A DNA stretch of 64,000 bases from Allomuricauda sp. (GTDB lineage: Bacteria; Bacteroidota; Bacteroidia; Flavobacteriales; Flavobacteriaceae): assembly GCF_028280385.1 (NCBI RefSeq), contig NZ_JANQLX010000016.1:30197-94196 (forward strand), written 5' to 3'. Each line of letters starts with the position of its first letter. Positions within the stretch are counted from its first letter, which is position 1. Below, one piece after another: positions 18,296-27,839 of the stretch. A program made the position numbers and the translations under genes. The notes below the pieces were generated by a model. That model was not told the origin of the DNA, made no database searches, and saw only the letters and a program-made list of their open reading frames with translations.

Positions 18296-20134
18296 TTGAA
18301 GACCTCAGAAACCTTAATTCCCCCGTATTTTTTAAAACAATTTCCGAGTGCCACGGCAGTGGTTGGCAAAGATGGAGTGTTGGTGGACGCCACGCATTCC
18401 TGGTTCCAAATTTTTGAAGCCGAAACCAGCTCCGGCAAGCCAATACATATGTATTTCAAAGGCCAAGTTGAGCTCACCAAAAATCAATTGAACCAATACC
18501 TTTTTGGCACAAAAGAAAAGACGTTTAGGCACGCTAAAATGGACCAAGACCAAGAACTTTGGTACGAAAGTACAAGCTCACCTTGGTTTGATGAAGAAGA
18601 GAATTTGTTGGGCTGCTTTATCCATACCCAGGAAATTACCGAATTGGTACAAAACGAACTGGAGTTGGAACGAATCAGTTCCCATTTAAAGGCCAAATCG
18701 GAAGTTGCCAAAATTGGAAGCTGGGAATACGACATTGCCACGGAAGAACTGTTTTGGTGCGAGGAAACCAAAAAAATACATCAGGTAGCACCGGACTATG
18801 TTCCCACGATCAGTGAGGGAATTGGGTTCTACAAACAGGGCTACAGCCGAAATAGGATTGCAATGCTGTTCCACAACATTGTGGAAAATGGCACTCCCTA
18901 CCATGAAAAATTGACCATCATCACCAAAAAAGGTGAGGAACGATGGGTTGCGGCCGCCGGTAAGGCCATTCGAAAAGATGGTGAAATCGCAAAAATCTTC
19001 GGCACGTTTCAAGATATCCATGACCAGGTCATGGCAGATAAGAAAATAAGGGAGAGTGAGCAACTCCTCAATACCTTGATAGACAATCTGCCCATCAATG
19101 TATTTGTAAAAGACAAGGATTCAAGAAAAATTCTGGTGAACAAAGCAGAATGCGAATATTTGGGCACTACCCCCGAAGCCTTATTGGGAAAGACCGATTT
19201 TGATCTATATGACAAACATGTGGCCCAAATTTCCCGGGATGAGGACCTTGAAGTGATGCGTACCATGGAGCCCATGATCGGTCGTGAAACCATCAACGTA
19301 AGAAAAGACGGCAGCACCACCAATTTCCTGACCTCCAAAATTCCAATTTTGGACCTGAATGGCAAGGCCAATGGTATCATTGGGATGAGCATGGACATTA
19401 CCAACATCAAGCAAAAAGAAGAGCAGCTCCGCAACTTGATCAATGTTACTGCCATCCAAAACAAAAAACTCATCAATTTTGCACATATAGTTTCACACAA
19501 TTTGCGATCCCATACAGCCAACTTCTCCATGCTGTTGGATTTCTTGATTCGGGAAACCGACGAAAAGGAAAAAAAGCGGATCATGAAAATGCTGTTCCAT
19601 GCTTCGGACAACTTGCTGGACACCTTGGAAAATCTCAACGAGGTGGTGGATATCAGTACCAATGTCAATTTGGACAAAAAGTCGTTGAACCTCAGCGAAA
19701 ACATTACCAAGATGCAGCAGAATCTATCAGCGTTTCTGGAAGAGCACCAGGTGGAGTTCGAGAATTTTGTTCCAGACGACCTGATGGTGTTAAGTGTTCC
19801 CGCCTATTTGGAAAGCATATTGCTCAATTTGGTCACCAATGCCGTGAAGTACAGACATCCAGATAGAAGTCCCTTGATAGAACTCCGTGCTGTTAAACAG
19901 GACAAACACGTTCATTTCAGTGTTTCAGACAATGGTCTGGGCATTGACCTCAAAAGATATGGCGATAAAATATTTGGCATGTACAAGACCTTCCATAACA
20001 ACAAGGATGCCCGCGGACTTGGCCTATACATCATAAAAAACCAGCTTGAGGCCATGGATGGCAGTATTTCAGTGAGTAGTGAAGCGGATAAGGGTTCTAC
20101 CTTCAATGTGTATTTTAATGAAGAAACTGAATAG
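18296..20134 (+). CDS. soluble PAS sensor histidine kinase
   Basis: A 612-aa histidine kinase without a signal peptide or TM segment, so a cytoplasmic sensor. Three PAS-like regions lie at about 10-115, 125-245 (PAS_3-type with RWVAAAGKAIRKDG...FGTFQDI) and 255-375 (VFVKDKDSRKILVNKAEC...GMSMDIT). The dimerisation helix carries the phospho-acceptor His in HIVSHNLRSHTANF. The ATPase domain shows LVTNAVKYRHPD, DNGLGID and the G2 box ARGLGLYI. The start is TTG at 18296; no in-frame ATG lies close by. Its 3' end overlaps the receiver gene by 17 nt, giving a coupled pair. The ligand is unknown. Confidence 0.88.
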   Translation: MKTSETLIPPYFLKQFPSATAVVGKDGVLVDATHSWFQIFEAETSSGKPIHMYFKGQVELTKNQLNQYLFGTKEKTFRHAKMDQDQELWYESTSSPWFDEEENLLGCFIHTQEITELVQNELELERISSHLKAKSEVAKIGSWEYDIATEELFWCEETKKIHQVAPDYVPTISEGIGFYKQGYSRNRIAMLFHNIVENGTPYHEKLTIITKKGEERWVAAAGKAIRKDGEIAKIFGTFQDIHDQVMADKKIRESEQLLNTLIDNLPINVFVKDKDSRKILVNKAECEYLGTTPEALLGKTDFDLYDKHVAQISRDEDLEVMRTMEPMIGRETINVRKDGSTTNFLTSKIPILDLNGKANGIIGMSMDITNIKQKEEQLRNLINVTAIQNKKLINFAHIVSHNLRSHTANFSMLLDFLIRETDEKEKKRIMKMLFHASDNLLDTLENLNEVVDISTNVNLDKKSLNLSENITKMQQNLSAFLEEHQVEFENFVPDDLMVLSVPAYLESILLNLVTNAVKYRHPDRSPLIELRAVKQDKHVHFSVSDNGLGIDLKRYGDKIFGMYKTFHNNKDARGLGLYIIKNQLEAMDGSISVSSEADKGSTFNVYFNEETE

Positions 20135-20531
20135 CATCTACATCATAGACGATGACCCTATTACTGTTTTTGGCATACGGAAAATGTTGAAGGCCATTAC
20201 CATTTGCAAGGACATTACCGAGTTTGAAAATGGAAGGGTTGCGCTGGAAGCGCTAAAACAAAGAGTAGAGCAAGGACTTCCCTGTCCGGATGTCATTTTT
20301 TTGGACATCAATATGCCCATCATGGATGGCTGGGAGTTTTTGGAGGAACTGGTATCCCTGAACATTAGGGAACGGATCATCATCAATGTGATCACTTCTT
20401 CCATAGACCCTATCGACTACAAAAGATGGAACGAGTTTAGGTTGAAATGTTGGCACTATCTGAATTTTAAGAACAAACCGCTCTACAAGATTGAACCAAC
20501 AGATCTTAGCCGGGTGCATATGGCTTCATGA
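20118..20531 (+). CDS. single-domain response regulator
   Basis: 137 aa from ATG 20118, which lies inside the end of the kinase gene. The receiver domain has IDDDPITVF at the acidic pocket, the phospho-Asp in VIFLDINMPIMDGWEF, and a T/S in VITSSIDP. Where a Lys-Pro is usual the sequence reads YLNFKNKPL, so the conserved Lys is plausibly retained in shifted context. There is no DNA-binding or enzymatic output domain. Such CheY/Spo0F-like receivers relay phosphate or bind partners. The cognate kinase is almost certainly the overlapping upstream gene. Confidence 0.87.
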   Translation: MKKLNSIYIIDDDPITVFGIRKMLKAITICKDITEFENGRVALEALKQRVEQGLPCPDVIFLDINMPIMDGWEFLEELVSLNIRERIIINVITSSIDPIDYKRWNEFRLKCWHYLNFKNKPLYKIEPTDLSRVHMAS

Positions 20532-20575
20532 GCATAATATTCATTATTTTTAGGGTTCTGTAATGGCGAAACACC

Positions 20576-22381
20576 ATGCATTTTAACGTACGAACCAAGA
20601 CCAACTTTAAGTTTTTGGCAGTCTTACCGGCCTTTTTTTTATGGCTTTCCTGTGAGACCATAACCCCGGACAAAGTGGCTTCCTACGAGACCACTTTTGA
20701 AAGGTCCGAAGGTCTGCAGACCGCCACCTACAAAGAGACCATTGATTTCTACATTAGGCTGGCCAAGGATTTTCCCGAAATCAACATTCAGACCATTGGG
20801 GAAACGGATAGTGGGTACCCTTTACATATGGTTACTTTTAATCCAGATGGGGATTTCAACTTTGACCATGTCCGGGCCAACAAGGCTGTGATATTGGTCA
20901 ATAATGGCATACACCCAGGAGAAAGTGATGGCATAGATGCCACCATGCTGCTGTTTCGGGATTTGGCCACCCGCCAGCTGGAACATCCCAAAAATGTGGT
21001 TCTCGTCACCATTCCAATTTATAATGTAGGCGGGGCCCTGTACCGTAATTCCAATACAAGGGCCAACCAAAACGGACCAGAATCCTATGGTTTTAGGGGC
21101 AATGCCAGAAATTATGACCTGAACCGGGATTTTATAAAAATGGATACCAAAAATGCCGTAACCTTTGCCCAGATTTTTCATTTGGTACAACCGGACATTT
21201 TTGTGGACAACCATGTGAGCAATGGCGCAGATTATCAATATACGCTCACCCATCTCTTTACCCAGCACAATAAACTTGGCGGGAAGCTTGGCACCTATTT
21301 GGAAGACGAGCTTCGTCCGCAATTGGAGCAAGCCCTGGCTGCCAAAAATTGGGACATTACACCTTATGTAAATGTCTTTAACCGACCCCCGGAATTGGGT
21401 TTTACGCAATTTATGGATCATCCCAGATATTCCACAGGCTACACCACCCTTTGGAACACCCTGGGCATGATGGTGGAAACCCATATGCTAAAACCGTACG
21501 ACGGCCGGGTCAAAGGTACCTATGCCCTTATGGAAAGCATGATGACCATTGCTGAAAAGGACTATAAAACCATCAAAAAACTTAGAAAAGAAACGGAGGA
21601 AAAGCAACTGGGAATGGCCAAGTACTTTTTAAACTGGCAGGTGGACACCTCAAAAACTTCGATACTCAAATTTAAAGGTTTTAATGCCGAACAGATAGAA
21701 AGTGAGGTGACTGGGCTGGCAAGATTAAAATATGACCGCAATAGCCCTTTTGAAAAAGAAACGGTCTACCGCAATCATTTTATCCCAATGGATACCATTG
21801 ATGTTCCTGCTGCCTACGTTATTCCCCAAAGTTGGAGGAACATCATCCAAAAACTGGAGGCCAATGCCATACAATACACGGAAGTGCCCGAACCGATGGA
21901 AGTACTTCTGGAAACCTATACCATTTCGGAATACAACACCCGGGACAATCCCTATGAAGGGCATTACCTGCATTACAATACCAAGGTGAACAAAAGATTG
22001 GACAATATCCAGCTAAGGGCCGGGGATTTTATCGTACCCACCAACCAATTTGGGGTCCGATATCTTTTGGAGACCTTGGAACCACAGGCGGCTGACTCCT
22101 TCTTTAACTGGAATTTCTTTGATACTGTATTGCAGCAAAAAGAAGGCTTTTCTCCCTATGTGTTTGAAGATGTAGCACTGGAAATGCTACAAAAGGATTC
22201 GGTGCTCCGCCAAAATTTCTTGGTAAAAAAAGAGTTGGATGAAGCATTTTCCCAGAACTGGTATGCACAACTGGACTGGATCTACCAACGTTCCAAGTAT
22301 CGGGAAAAACCATTTATGGGTTACCCTGTGTACCGCATCACAAAAGGCAGTCAGGCAGAAGCCCTTATTTTGAAGGAATGA
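20576..22381 (+). CDS. M14-type zinc carboxypeptidase-like lipoprotein
   Basis: A 601-aa protein with a lipoprotein signal (lipobox LWLSC, Cys26). Peptidase M14 zinc ligands are visible as His113 and Glu116 (IHPGESDG) and His213 (DNHVSNGADYQYTLTH). R-N-YDLNRDF (about 178-185) is the substrate Arg/Asn region. The C-terminal third (about 380-600) is a non-catalytic extension found in Bacteroidota members. It is probably a periplasm-facing or surface exopeptidase. Its last 17 nt overlap, convergently, the 3' end of the NUDIX gene. Confidence 0.85.
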   Translation: MHFNVRTKTNFKFLAVLPAFFLWLSCETITPDKVASYETTFERSEGLQTATYKETIDFYIRLAKDFPEINIQTIGETDSGYPLHMVTFNPDGDFNFDHVRANKAVILVNNGIHPGESDGIDATMLLFRDLATRQLEHPKNVVLVTIPIYNVGGALYRNSNTRANQNGPESYGFRGNARNYDLNRDFIKMDTKNAVTFAQIFHLVQPDIFVDNHVSNGADYQYTLTHLFTQHNKLGGKLGTYLEDELRPQLEQALAAKNWDITPYVNVFNRPPELGFTQFMDHPRYSTGYTTLWNTLGMMVETHMLKPYDGRVKGTYALMESMMTIAEKDYKTIKKLRKETEEKQLGMAKYFLNWQVDTSKTSILKFKGFNAEQIESEVTGLARLKYDRNSPFEKETVYRNHFIPMDTIDVPAAYVIPQSWRNIIQKLEANAIQYTEVPEPMEVLLETYTISEYNTRDNPYEGHYLHYNTKVNKRLDNIQLRAGDFIVPTNQFGVRYLLETLEPQAADSFFNWNFFDTVLQQKEGFSPYVFEDVALEMLQKDSVLRQNFLVKKELDEAFSQNWYAQLDWIYQRSKYREKPFMGYPVYRITKGSQAEALILKE

Positions 22382-22970
22382 TCCAATCCTCGAAGAGAAT
22401 CTTGATGTTGTGATAAGAATTTTCCAAGGCTTTCCTGATTTTCTTGGGTCCCTTCCACTTTACTTTTAATATCCCTTCCGCTTCCTGGCCAACCAATTTT
22501 CCCGTGTATTCGGTATACATCGAAAACCAGTGTACCTGTTTAAGCCGATATTCCCCGTTCCTTTTAAAAACGTGATAGGTGGTGCGCATGAATTTTTCAA
22601 TCTGTAAGCCCTTTACGCCGGTCTCCTCCTCCACTTCGCGAATGGCGGCCTTTTCTATGGATTCCCCTTTGTCTACCTTACCCTTGGGCAAATCCCATTT
22701 CCCATTTCTGAAGATGAACAACACCTTGCCCTTCGGATTCGTCACAAACCCGCCACCTGCCACCACAACAGGGATTTTATGCATAAACACGTCAAGGATT
22801 TTCTCTTCGTCAGGATGATAGATATAAGCTTCGTTAAGTCTCCCTTTGGCCAGCGAGTCAATGGCCATTACGATAGAATCGCCATCAAGTGAAAAGAGGT
22901 TTCCAATGGTATTGTCCTGGCGCTCATTTGTCAGAATCAGTGGGGACTCATTAACAAAAACTTTATACAT
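22365..22970 (-). CDS. NUDIX hydrolase
   Basis: 201 aa from ATG 22970. The frame runs on to 23093 inside pyrE, but the start near MYKVFVNESPLIL matches the family start. The Nudix box is complete: GKVDKGESIEKAAIREVEEETG (residues about 104-125). The N-terminal 60 residues are a separate small domain seen in the flavobacterial version. The substrate is unknown; the family hydrolyses nucleoside diphosphates linked to another moiety. It diverges from pyrE with only 7 bp between start codons and overlaps the M14 gene at its 3' end. Confidence 0.88.
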   Translation of the reverse strand: MYKVFVNESPLILTNERQDNTIGNLFSLDGDSIVMAIDSLAKGRLNEAYIYHPDEEKILDVFMHKIPVVVAGGGFVTNPKGKVLFIFRNGKWDLPKGKVDKGESIEKAAIREVEEETGVKGLQIEKFMRTTYHVFKRNGEYRLKQVHWFSMYTEYTGKLVGQEAEGILKVKWKGPKKIRKALENSYHNIKILFEDWIIPSK

Positions 22971-22973
22971 TTG
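22966..22973 (+). promoter_or_regulatory. predicted -7 element for pyrE, overlapping the NUDIX start codon
   Basis: TACATTTG is a full match to TAnnTTTG and ends 4 nt before the pyrE ATG. It overlaps the start codon of the divergent NUDIX gene (22968-22970). If used, transcription would start at or next to the pyrE ATG, so the mRNA would be leaderless or nearly so. No -33 TTG is seen at normal spacing. Confidence 0.4.
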
Positions 22974-22977
22974 CGCA

Positions 22978-23616
22978 ATGGTTTTAAACAAGGATACTGC
23001 CAAAAAAACAGCCGAGCTTTTGCTGCAAATTAATGCAATTAAGTTGGAACCAGAAAATCCGTTTACATGGGCTTCTGGTTGGAAATCTCCCATTTACTGC
23101 GATAACCGAATTATGCTTTCCTATCCGGAAATTCGCGATTTTGTGCGCAAGGAAATGGCCAAACAGGTAGAGACCTTGTATGGAAAGCCGGATGTTATTG
23201 CTGGCGTGGCCACCGGGGCCATCGGCATAGGGATTTTGGTGGCGGATGCCCTTGGATTGCCCTTTGTGTACGTAAGGCCCGAACCGAAATCGCACGGTAG
23301 GCAAAACCAAATTGAAGGGCATATTGCACCGGGACAGTCCGTAGTGGTCATTGAAGACTTGATCAGTACTGGCAAGAGCAGTCTTAATGCCGTTCGTGCG
23401 CTGCGGTCCCAAAATGTGGATGTGCAGGGCATGATTGCTGTGTTTACATACGGGTTTTCAGTGGCTGATGCCAATTTTGCCGAAGAAAAAGTCACCTTGC
23501 ATACCTTGTCGGATTACGATCATTTAATTGAACAGGCATCCGATGTCCAGTATATCCAAGAATCACAAATGCAAACCTTGTTGCAGTGGAAATCCAATCC
23601 GCAGCAATGGAAATAA
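22978..23616 (+). CDS. pyrE: orotate phosphoribosyltransferase
   Basis: De novo pyrimidine synthesis: orotate plus PRPP gives OMP. It is 212 aa from ATG 22978; the frame extends upstream over the NUDIX gene but conservation begins at MVLNKDTAKKTAELL. FTWASGWKSPIYCDNR, VRPEPKSHGRQNQIEG and the PRPP motif VVVIEDLISTGKSS are present. The nearest downstream gene (SRPBCC) follows after 9 nt. Confidence 0.96.
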   Translation: MVLNKDTAKKTAELLLQINAIKLEPENPFTWASGWKSPIYCDNRIMLSYPEIRDFVRKEMAKQVETLYGKPDVIAGVATGAIGIGILVADALGLPFVYVRPEPKSHGRQNQIEGHIAPGQSVVVIEDLISTGKSSLNAVRALRSQNVDVQGMIAVFTYGFSVADANFAEEKVTLHTLSDYDHLIEQASDVQYIQESQMQTLLQWKSNPQQWK

Positions 23617-23625
23617 TTTCGAAGC

Positions 23626-24018
23626 ATGCACATTGAAGTACCCAAAAAGAAAGTAAGCAAAAGCGCCCAGGAAGTATTTGAATTTTTAACCGACATCAAG
23701 AATTTCAAAACCCTGATGCCGGAGAATATTGACAAGTTTGAGGTTTTGGACGAAAAGACCTTCAAATTTGCCCTTAAAGGAATGCCTGAAATTATTCTTC
23801 GTCTTAAGGAGGAAAACCCGCATGACAAAGTAGTGCTGGGTGCAGCAAGTGACAAACTTCCCTTTACACTCACCGGGGATATTGCATCTTTGGGAGACAA
23901 TGAAAGTGAAGTGGGCCTCAGTTTTGAAGGAGAGTTCAATGCAATGATGGCCATGATGATCAAGGGACCTATTACCAATTTCATGGAAACCCTCGCCTCA
24001 AACATGGACAGGATTTAA
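23626..24018 (+). CDS. SRPBCC-fold protein, function unknown
   Basis: A 130-aa protein of START/SRPBCC (Bet v 1-like) type, judged from the N-terminal beta strand plus KVSKSAQEVFEFLTDIKNF, the central alternating strands, and the long C-terminal amphipathic helix MAMMIKGPITNFMETLASNM. Such folds bind hydrophobic ligands; none is identified. It is probably co-transcribed with pyrE. It ends 2 bp before the convergent birA stop. Confidence 0.75.
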   Translation: MHIEVPKKKVSKSAQEVFEFLTDIKNFKTLMPENIDKFEVLDEKTFKFALKGMPEIILRLKEENPHDKVVLGAASDKLPFTLTGDIASLGDNESEVGLSFEGEFNAMMAMMIKGPITNFMETLASNMDRI

Positions 24019-24019
24019 T

Positions 24020-24763
24020 TCAATACAGCAGACGCACTTCCTTTAAATCGAATGTTTGGATCACTTGATCCTCCAGTTCAACCATTAACTTACCTTGAGG
24101 GGACACTCCACGGATAAAACCCATAAAAACAGTGTCACGCTTATCCATAAATGTAGAGGGTTTGTCCTTGCGAAACAATACTTCCGCATATCTTGCGGAC
24201 CACTTCCCAAAGTCCACCGTATCATGCTCCCTTACATTTTGTTGAAAGGAGTTTACAAAATGGTTTAGGAGTGCATCCAAATCATAGGTTTTACCAGTTA
24301 GCACATTCAATGATGCCACTTTTGCCAAACCCGGAAAGGAAGTTTGGTTCACGTTAAGACCTATACCAATAATAGTACTCTGGATATACTGGCCCTTAAG
24401 CATGTTTTCAATCAATATACCGCAAATTTTGTCTGAACCTGACATAATGTCGTTGGGCCATTTAACCCTCAGATTAGGAATCTCCAAGGTGTTTAAAACG
24501 TCATAAATGGCAAGGGAAACCATGATGTTGATTTGGAATTGGTCCTCTGCAGGGAATGCATTGAATCGCTTCAACATACTAAAAGTGAGGTTTTTACCTG
24601 GTTCGGACTGCCAGGATGTTCCCATTTGCCCCCTGCCCTTCAGCTGGTCTTTTGTAACCACACAACTAAGATCTGGCAAGGTGGTGGACCCTATCAGCGC
24701 CCTTAAATAAGAATTTGTGGAGTCCGTGGCATCAAGTTTGATTATTTGAGGTTGTTCTCCCAA
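24020..24763 (-). CDS. birA: biotin--[acetyl-CoA-carboxylase] ligase (BirA, no repressor domain)
   Basis: A 247-aa biotin protein ligase that biotinylates the carboxyl carrier subunit of acetyl-CoA carboxylase. It begins directly with DSTNSYLRAL, so it lacks the N-terminal helix-turn-helix of E. coli BirA and should not act as a repressor. The biotinyl-AMP loop GRGQMGTSW, LRVKWPNDI, GILIEN and GIGLNVNQTSFP are visible. No in-frame ATG precedes the conserved region, so a TTG at 24763 is the most likely start. Confidence 0.93.
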   Translation of the reverse strand: MGEQPQIIKLDATDSTNSYLRALIGSTTLPDLSCVVTKDQLKGRGQMGTSWQSEPGKNLTFSMLKRFNAFPAEDQFQINIMVSLAIYDVLNTLEIPNLRVKWPNDIMSGSDKICGILIENMLKGQYIQSTIIGIGLNVNQTSFPGLAKVASLNVLTGKTYDLDALLNHFVNSFQQNVREHDTVDFGKWSARYAEVLFRKDKPSTFMDKRDTVFMGFIRGVSPQGKLMVELEDQVIQTFDLKEVRLLY

Positions 24764-24817
24764 TGTGGTGCGTCCAAGGTTATGTTAAAATCTAGGGCTA
24801 AGAAAACAAAAAAAATA

Positions 24818-24825
24818 TAACTTTG
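24818..24825 (+). promoter_or_regulatory. predicted -7 promoter element for rsfS-ftsH
   Basis: TAACTTTG is a full match to the Bacteroidota -7 consensus, 19 nt before the rsfS ATG, in the 81-bp divergent gap with birA. A -33 TTG is not evident. The short AT-rich leader is typical for the group. Confidence 0.5.
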
Positions 24826-24844
24826 TAGAAACTAAAATTTTTGA

Positions 24845-25222
24845 ATGCAGAAAACGAAAGCTAGTGCAGATGAACTGATTGCCTTAATTTTACACGGAAT
24901 TGAAGAAGTAAAAGGAGTAGATATAAACCTCCTGGATCTAAGGGAAATTGAAAATACAGTTTGTGACTACTTTATAATCTGCAATGGTACTTCCAACACG
25001 CATGTAAACGCAATTGTTTCCTCCATCCAAAAAACCGTTAGCAAAGCCATCCAAGACAAACCTTGGCATGTTGAAGGCTCAGAAAATGCAGAATGGGTTC
25101 TTATGGACTATGTGAACGTTGTGGTACATGTATTTCAGAAACATATTAGGGAATTCTACGACATAGAAGGACTTTGGGGAGATGCCAAGGTCACCATGGT
25201 GGAGAGCAGCTATAATTCGTAA
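24845..25222 (+). CDS. rsfS: ribosome silencing factor RsfS (RsfA/Iojap)
   Basis: A 125-aa protein that binds ribosomal protein uL14 and blocks 30S-50S joining under starvation. Motifs: DINLLDLREIENTVCDYFIICNGTS, then PWHVEG, EWVLMDYVNVVVHVF and REFYDIEGLWGDA. The stop is 5 nt before ftsH, a pairing seen in several Flavobacteria. Confidence 0.95.
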   Translation: MQKTKASADELIALILHGIEEVKGVDINLLDLREIENTVCDYFIICNGTSNTHVNAIVSSIQKTVSKAIQDKPWHVEGSENAEWVLMDYVNVVVHVFQKHIREFYDIEGLWGDAKVTMVESSYNS

Positions 25223-25227
25223 AAAAA

Positions 25228-27174
25228 ATGGCAAAAGAAAACAATCCGAATACCCCTAAAAAACCTCGTTTTAGTTCCTGGTGGATCTACGGTGTGGTCA
25301 TTGCTTTAATCATAGGTTTTCAGTTTTTTGGAGGAAATAGTTTCTCCAGTCCTGAAAAAACCACCACATCCGAGCTTCAGGAGTACCTACGAAATGGGGA
25401 CATTGCAGAAATCCTGATCATTACCAACAATAGACAGGCCAAGGTATTCCTTACCGAAGAGGCCCTTCAAAAAGATGTACATAGAAATGTGTCGGACCGC
25501 CCATTCAACATCACTACGGGCAAGATTCCACAGTATATCCTGGATTATGGTGACCTTCAAAACTTTGAGGACGAAATAAAAAGCATAAAAAAGGAAAACA
25601 ATTTGGATACCATTGTCGACTTTGACACGGAATCCAATGTTTTGGGAGAATTATTGCTCTCCCTTCTCCCATTTGCCCTTATCATTGGTATCTGGATATA
25701 CCTCATGCGAAGAATGTCAGGTGGTGCAGGAGGTGGCGCCGGGGGACAGATTTTCAACATTGGAAAATCCAAGGCTAAACTATTTGACGAAAAAACGGAT
25801 ACCAGAACATCCTTTAAGGATGTGGCCGGACTTGAAGGCGCCAAAGAAGAGGTCCAAGAGATCGTGGAGTTCTTGAAAAATCCAGATAAGTACACCTCGC
25901 TAGGGGGTAAAATTCCGAAAGGTGCCTTGCTTGTAGGACCTCCTGGAACCGGTAAAACCTTGTTGGCCAAGGCTGTTGCCGGAGAAGCTAAAGTTCCTTT
26001 CTTTTCATTGTCAGGTTCGGATTTTGTGGAAATGTTCGTAGGTGTGGGTGCTTCGCGTGTGCGCGATCTTTTTAAACAGGCCAAGGATAAATCCCCAGCC
26101 ATCATCTTTATTGATGAAATTGACGCAATTGGACGTGCGCGTGGAAAAAACAACTTTACAGGTTCTAATGACGAAAGGGAGAACACCCTTAACCAGCTTT
26201 TGACAGAAATGGACGGTTTTGGAACCAATACCAATGTAATTGTACTGGCCGCCACCAACAGGGCGGATGTATTGGACAAAGCATTGATGCGGGCCGGACG
26301 ATTTGATCGTCAAATCTATGTAGACCTTCCTGATTTAAGGGAACGCAAAGAGATTTTTGAGGTTCACCTTCGTCCCATTAAAACCGCGGAGACGTTGGAC
26401 CTGGATTTCCTTGCAAAGCAAACCCCCGGATTTTCAGGCGCAGATATCGCCAACGTTTGTAATGAAGCTGCACTCATCGCAGCCCGTAAAGAAAAGAAGT
26501 CCGTGAACAAACAAGATTTTCTGGATGCTGTGGACAGAATTGTGGGTGGACTTGAAAAGAAGAATAAAATTATTACCCCAGAAGAGAAAAAGACCATTGC
26601 CTTCCATGAGGCTGGGCATGCCACTGTGAGCTGGATGTTGGAGCATGCTGCCCCTTTGGTAAAGGTTACCATTGTTCCCCGGGGACAATCCTTGGGTGCC
26701 GCTTGGTACTTGCCAGAAGAACGTTTGATTGTTCGCCCAGAGCAGATGTTGGACGAAATGTGCGCAACCATGGGTGGTAGGGCCGCAGAAAAAGTGGTGT
26801 TCAATAAAATCTCCACAGGAGCCCTAAGCGATCTTGAAAAAGTGACCAAACAAGCCAGGGCCATGGTAACCATCTACGGACTTAATGACCAATTGGGGAA
26901 TATTACCTACTACGATTCATCCGGTCAGAATGAATATGGTTTTACTAAACCTTATAGTGAGGAGACCGCACAGAAAATAGATGAAGAAATTTCCAAAATT
27001 ATAGAAGAGCAGTACCAAAGAGCCATTAAGTTGTTGCAAGACAACAAGGATAAACTTAGTGAGCTCGCAGAACGGCTGTTGGAAAAGGAAGTCATTTTTA
27101 AAGATGACCTGGAAAAGATTTTTGGAAAGAGACCCTTTGAGAAAGAGGAAGAGGAGTTGGAAACTGCCGAATAA
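25228..27174 (+). CDS. ftsH: ATP-dependent zinc metalloprotease FtsH
   Basis: A 648-aa membrane AAA+ protease that degrades misfolded membrane and regulatory proteins. Two TM segments lie at about 18-34 and 142-160. Walker A GPPGTGKT is at 237-244, Walker B IIFIDEID at 292-299, the second region of homology [12 protein letters not shown]...GRFDR is visible, and the zinc site HEAGH is at 460-464. The C-terminus is acidic. It is in one strand run with rsfS and lipid genes. FtsH controls LPS/lipid enzymes in E. coli, which may explain the neighbourhood (inference). Confidence 0.97.
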   Translation: MAKENNPNTPKKPRFSSWWIYGVVIALIIGFQFFGGNSFSSPEKTTTSELQEYLRNGDIAEILIITNNRQAKVFLTEEALQKDVHRNVSDRPFNITTGKIPQYILDYGDLQNFEDEIKSIKKENNLDTIVDFDTESNVLGELLLSLLPFALIIGIWIYLMRRMSGGAGGGAGGQIFNIGKSKAKLFDEKTDTRTSFKDVAGLEGAKEEVQEIVEFLKNPDKYTSLGGKIPKGALLVGPPGTGKTLLAKAVAGEAKVPFFSLSGSDFVEMFVGVGASRVRDLFKQAKDKSPAIIFIDEIDAIGRARGKNNFTGSNDERENTLNQLLTEMDGFGTNTNVIVLAATNRADVLDKALMRAGRFDRQIYVDLPDLRERKEIFEVHLRPIKTAETLDLDFLAKQTPGFSGADIANVCNEAALIAARKEKKSVNKQDFLDAVDRIVGGLEKKNKIITPEEKKTIAFHEAGHATVSWMLEHAAPLVKVTIVPRGQSLGAAWYLPEERLIVRPEQMLDEMCATMGGRAAEKVVFNKISTGALSDLEKVTKQARAMVTIYGLNDQLGNITYYDSSGQNEYGFTKPYSEETAQKIDEEISKIIEEQYQRAIKLLQDNKDKLSELAERLLEKEVIFKDDLEKIFGKRPFEKEEEELETAE

Positions 27175-27226
27175 TTTGTTCGCCAGTATGGGTATGTCCC
27201 CGATCACTTGTATTTTTGAACCATAA

Positions 27227-27835
27227 ATGGGAGTTTTTGACAAACTTTTTGGAGGTGGTAAAAAGGTTTCCAAGGAAACCTTGGAAACCCGTGGTGAGCA
27301 CATGCCCGATCTTAAAATTCCCGTGGACGAGAAATTTACCATCTATTTCAAGAAAAATGGTGGTAAGTTTATCTATTGCGAGGATGACCTAGAGGTCTCC
27401 CAAGCCCTTCAGAACATCATTTCAGAAAACAACTGGCAGCAGCATTTTTTCTATGTGCTGGACCCGCGTTTGGAAAGTAGGTTCTCTTCGGAAAAAATCG
27501 ATTTTACCCAAAACAGAAAGGAAAGCGATATCTTCTTGACCACCTGCGAGCATTTAGTGGCCCACAATGGCTCCATCTTGGTCTGTTCCAACCAAATCAA
27601 GGAAAAGAAACTGGACGAACTACCTTCCAATCTCATTGTATTTGCAACTACCAGTCAGTTGGTGGATTCCATTAGTGAGGCCTTAAAAATCATCAAGGAT
27701 AAATACAAGCACAATATTCCTAACAATATCACTACCTTAAAACACTTTCAACCCACTCCCGAAAACAAAAATGATTTTCTTTCCTACGGAAGTGCCTCAA
27801 AAAATGTATATCTTTTGCTCCTAGAAGACTACTGA
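27227..27835 (+). CDS. LUD-domain (LutC/YkgG-like) protein
   Basis: A 202-aa protein resembling the LUD domain of LutC/YkgG. The signals are CEDDLEVSQALQNII, ESDIFLTTCEHLVAHNGSILV (the conserved loop before the ligand site) and SNLIVFATTSQLVDSISEALKII. LutA and LutB, the iron-sulfur subunits of lactate oxidation, are not in the window, so a direct role in lactate use is not supported. It is 4 nt before cdsA and so part of the same operon. Confidence 0.72.
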   Translation: MGVFDKLFGGGKKVSKETLETRGEHMPDLKIPVDEKFTIYFKKNGGKFIYCEDDLEVSQALQNIISENNWQQHFFYVLDPRLESRFSSEKIDFTQNRKESDIFLTTCEHLVAHNGSILVCSNQIKEKKLDELPSNLIVFATTSQLVDSISEALKIIKDKYKHNIPNNITTLKHFQPTPENKNDFLSYGSASKNVYLLLLEDY

Positions 27836-27839
27836 TTGC

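Noticed and set aside
22846..23616. A longer pyrE beginning at 22846
   Set aside because: The first 44 residues lie over the NUDIX gene and lack OPRT conservation. The domain starts at ATG 22978, with a -7 element just before it.
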